The notes below the pieces were generated by a model, which saw only the letters and a program-made list of their open reading frames with translations, did no database searches and was not told the DNA's origin. Positions 6,521 to 8,177 of a DNA stretch of 8,177 bases are shown here, piece after piece. How positions within the stretch are numbered: position 1 is the stretch's first letter; every line of letters begins with the position of its first letter. The DNA is from an uncultured Treponema sp. GTDB taxonomy: Bacteria; Spirochaetota; Spirochaetia; Treponematales; Treponemataceae. Where the stretch lies: positions 1-8,177 of the forward strand of contig CALCEK010000231.1 of assembly GCA_937900125.1 (NCBI GenBank), in the 5' to 3' direction. Position numbers and translations under genes: made by a program.

Positions 6521-8177
6521 TTATGCTAATAAACTTAATTTTTCACGGATAAAATCGCCTTTTGCCTTTAGGTCAATTTGCCCTGTTTGCAAAATCAACT
6601 GATTTGGAGCTGTTGGATTTAATCTAACTTTTCCAGAATTTGTTTTTACCAATTTTAGCACTTTGTCAACATTTACTTTTGCCAATTCAGCAAATTCCAC
6701 AGTCACAATTCCATTGCGTTCTTTTAAAGAAGAAATTGAAAGCTTATTACAAATAATTCTAATTTTTGCAAGACTCAGCAAACTGTTTACCTCATCGGGA
6801 ATCGAACCAAATCGGTCGTACAACTCAGCAAAAACCGCATCCAATTCAGAATCAGAACCAATAGAAGCGATTTTTTTATACATTTCCATTTTTGTTTCAG
6901 CATCCAAAATGTAAGAATCGGGAATAAAACCTGTGTACTCAAGTTCAAGCGAAACTTCTTCTGGAGCATGCCAATCTGATGAAGATAATTTTTCGATAGC
7001 AGCGTTTAAAAGATTCAAGTACATTTCAAAACCAACCGCGTAAACTTCGCCACTTTGGTCTTTTCCAAGCAAATTTCCAGCCCCTCGAATTTCCATATCT
7101 TTCATCGCAATTTTAAAGCCACTTCCTAATTCAGTAAAATCAGAAATCACCTGAAGCCTTTTCATCGCGACTTCGGTTAACGCTTTGTTTTTCGGATAAA
7201 AAAGATAGGCATACGCCTTTCGGTCGCTCCTGCCTACACGCCCCCGAAGTTGATACAGTTGGCTTACCCCATACATATCTGCGCGGTCAATAATTATGGT
7301 GTTTACGTTGGGAATATCGATTCCATTTTCAATAATTGTAGTGGCAACAAGCACGTTAAAGCCGCCCATTTTAAATCTGCGGAAAATATCATCAAGTTGC
7401 TCGCTCGTCATTTGCCCATGAGCTACGTCAACAAGCATTTCGGGAACAAGATGTTCAATTTTTAAGCGAGTTTCTTCAAGCGATTCCACACGATTGTGAA
7501 GAAAAAAAACTTGTCCCCCGCGGTCAACTTCACGCCGAATCGCCATTGCAATTTTTTCATCAGAAGATTCTTCAATTACAGTTTCTATCGGTTGACGATT
7601 TTGAGGCGGTGTTGTCAAAAGCGACATATCGCGGATTTTTAAAAGGCTCATGTGCAAAGTTCGCGGAATTGGAGTTGCACTCATCGCAAGACAATCAATA
7701 TTTGTCTTTAAAATTTTTAATTTTTCCTTATCTTTTACACCGAATCTTTGCTCTTCATCGATAATCATCAAACCTAAATCTTTGTATAGTACATCTTTTT
7801 GCAAAATTCTATGCGTTCCCACAAGAATGTCGATTTTTCCCTCCGCAAGCGCAGCTAACACCTTTTTTTGTTCCGCAGGAGAAACAAAACGCGAAAGTTG
7901 TGCAATCTGCACTGGAAAATTTTTAAAGCGTTCTAAACAATTTTCATAATGTTGTTCAGCAAGAATTGTTGTTGGGGCCAAAAATGCAACCTGTTTTCCG
8001 CTCATAACCGCTTTAAATGCAGCTCGCATAGCAATTTCCGTTTTTCCGTACCCTACATCGCCGCAAACAAGGCGATCCATTGGAACTGGGCGTTCCATAT
8101 CCGCTTTTATCTCCGCAATGGCCTTTAACTGGTCATCGGTTTCCTGATAGGGGAAAGCGTCTTCAAAATCATGCTGG
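6521..8177 (-). CDS. mfd: Mfd transcription-repair coupling factor, 5' end beyond window
   Basis: Mfd removes RNA polymerase stalled at DNA lesions and recruits UvrA for excision repair. The frame is open to the window edge: the codons before the Met at 8096-8098 read QHDFEDAFPYQETDDQLKAI, standard Mfd sequence, so that Met is internal. Numbering the visible part from the Gln codon at 8176-8174, 551 residues remain, about half of a typical 1,100-1,200-residue Mfd. The RecG-like translocase is present: Walker A GDVGYGKT at 39-46, DEEQ box at 140-143, SATPIPRTL at 166-174, motif V ATTIIENGIDIP at 278-289 and motif VI QLRGRVGRSDR at 309-319. The TRG region follows, and residues about 420-540 correspond to the C-terminal domain that masks UvrA binding (KMEMYKKIASIG, then LYDRFGSIPDEV). 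The UvrB-like and RNA polymerase-interacting domains are outside the window. All visible motifs are intact. The stop codon is TAA at 6523-6521, with no clear terminator after it. Confidence 0.96.
   Translation of the reverse strand, partial: QHDFEDAFPYQETDDQLKAIAEIKADMERPVPMDRLVCGDVGYGKTEIAMRAAFKAVMSGKQVAFLAPTTILAEQHYENCLERFKNFPVQIAQLSRFVSPAEQKKVLAALAEGKIDILVGTHRILQKDVLYKDLGLMIIDEEQRFGVKDKEKLKILKTNIDCLAMSATPIPRTLHMSLLKIRDMSLLTTPPQNRQPIETVIEESSDEKIAMAIRREVDRGGQVFFLHNRVESLEETRLKIEHLVPEMLVDVAHGQMTSEQLDDIFRRFKMGGFNVLVATTIIENGIDIPNVNTIIIDRADMYGVSQLYQLRGRVGRSDRKAYAYLFYPKNKALTEVAMKRLQVISDFTELGSGFKIAMKDMEIRGAGNLLGKDQSGEVYAVGFEMYLNLLNAAIEKLSSSDWHAPEEVSLELEYTGFIPDSYILDAETKMEMYKKIASIGSDSELDAVFAELYDRFGSIPDEVNSLLSLAKIRIICNKLSISSLKERNGIVTVEFAELAKVNVDKVLKLVKTNSGKVRLNPTAPNQLILQTGQIDLKAKGDFIREKLSLLA

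Overview
The window looks like two pieces of DNA from different bacterial phyla joined at about positions 1457-1500. The left part (1 to about 1460) resembles Bacteroidetes/Bacteroidales. It is visibly richer in G+C, carries a lipoprotein gene and an ORF6N-domain gene of a type common in that phylum, and has upstream sequences that fit the Bacteroidetes promoter consensus (TTTG, about 19-22 nt, TAnnTTTG). The right part (about 1475 to 8177) is A+T-rich and resembles a spirochaete, most likely Treponema or a relative. This assignment rests on protein character and gene order read by eye, not on a database search.

Layout. Positions 1-520 (minus): cysteine-rich lipoprotein, cut by the window edge. 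521-811: divergent intergenic region with one promoter candidate on each strand. 812-1456 (plus): ORF6N-domain protein with a coiled-coil tail, apparently complete. 1457-1489: the join. 1490-2371 (plus): transpeptidase part of penicillin-binding protein 2 (mrdA), missing its N-terminal half and its catalytic SxxK serine. 2371-3690 (plus): rodA. 3690-6377 (plus): 895-residue fusion of a TIGR03960-type radical SAM protein with a TIGR03936/DUF2344 domain. 6378-6520: convergent intergenic region with a degenerate direct repeat. 6521-8177 (minus): C-terminal part of mfd, running off the window end.

How the genes work together. mrdA, rodA and the radical SAM gene share one-base TAATG stop/start overlaps, so they look like one translationally coupled operon. 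RodA (glycan polymerase) and PBP2 (transpeptidase) form the core of the elongasome that builds the lateral cell wall. The role of the radical SAM fusion is unknown. mfd encodes the transcription-repair coupling factor, and its gene faces the operon tail to tail. The two left-hand genes have no evident functional link to these.

The most important point is that mrdA is broken almost exactly at its active-site serine, with foreign-looking DNA in place of the missing part. A chimeric metagenome contig is the simplest explanation; a real recombination event is possible but less likely. I found no CRISPR array, tRNA, rRNA, insertion sequence or convincing intrinsic terminator.
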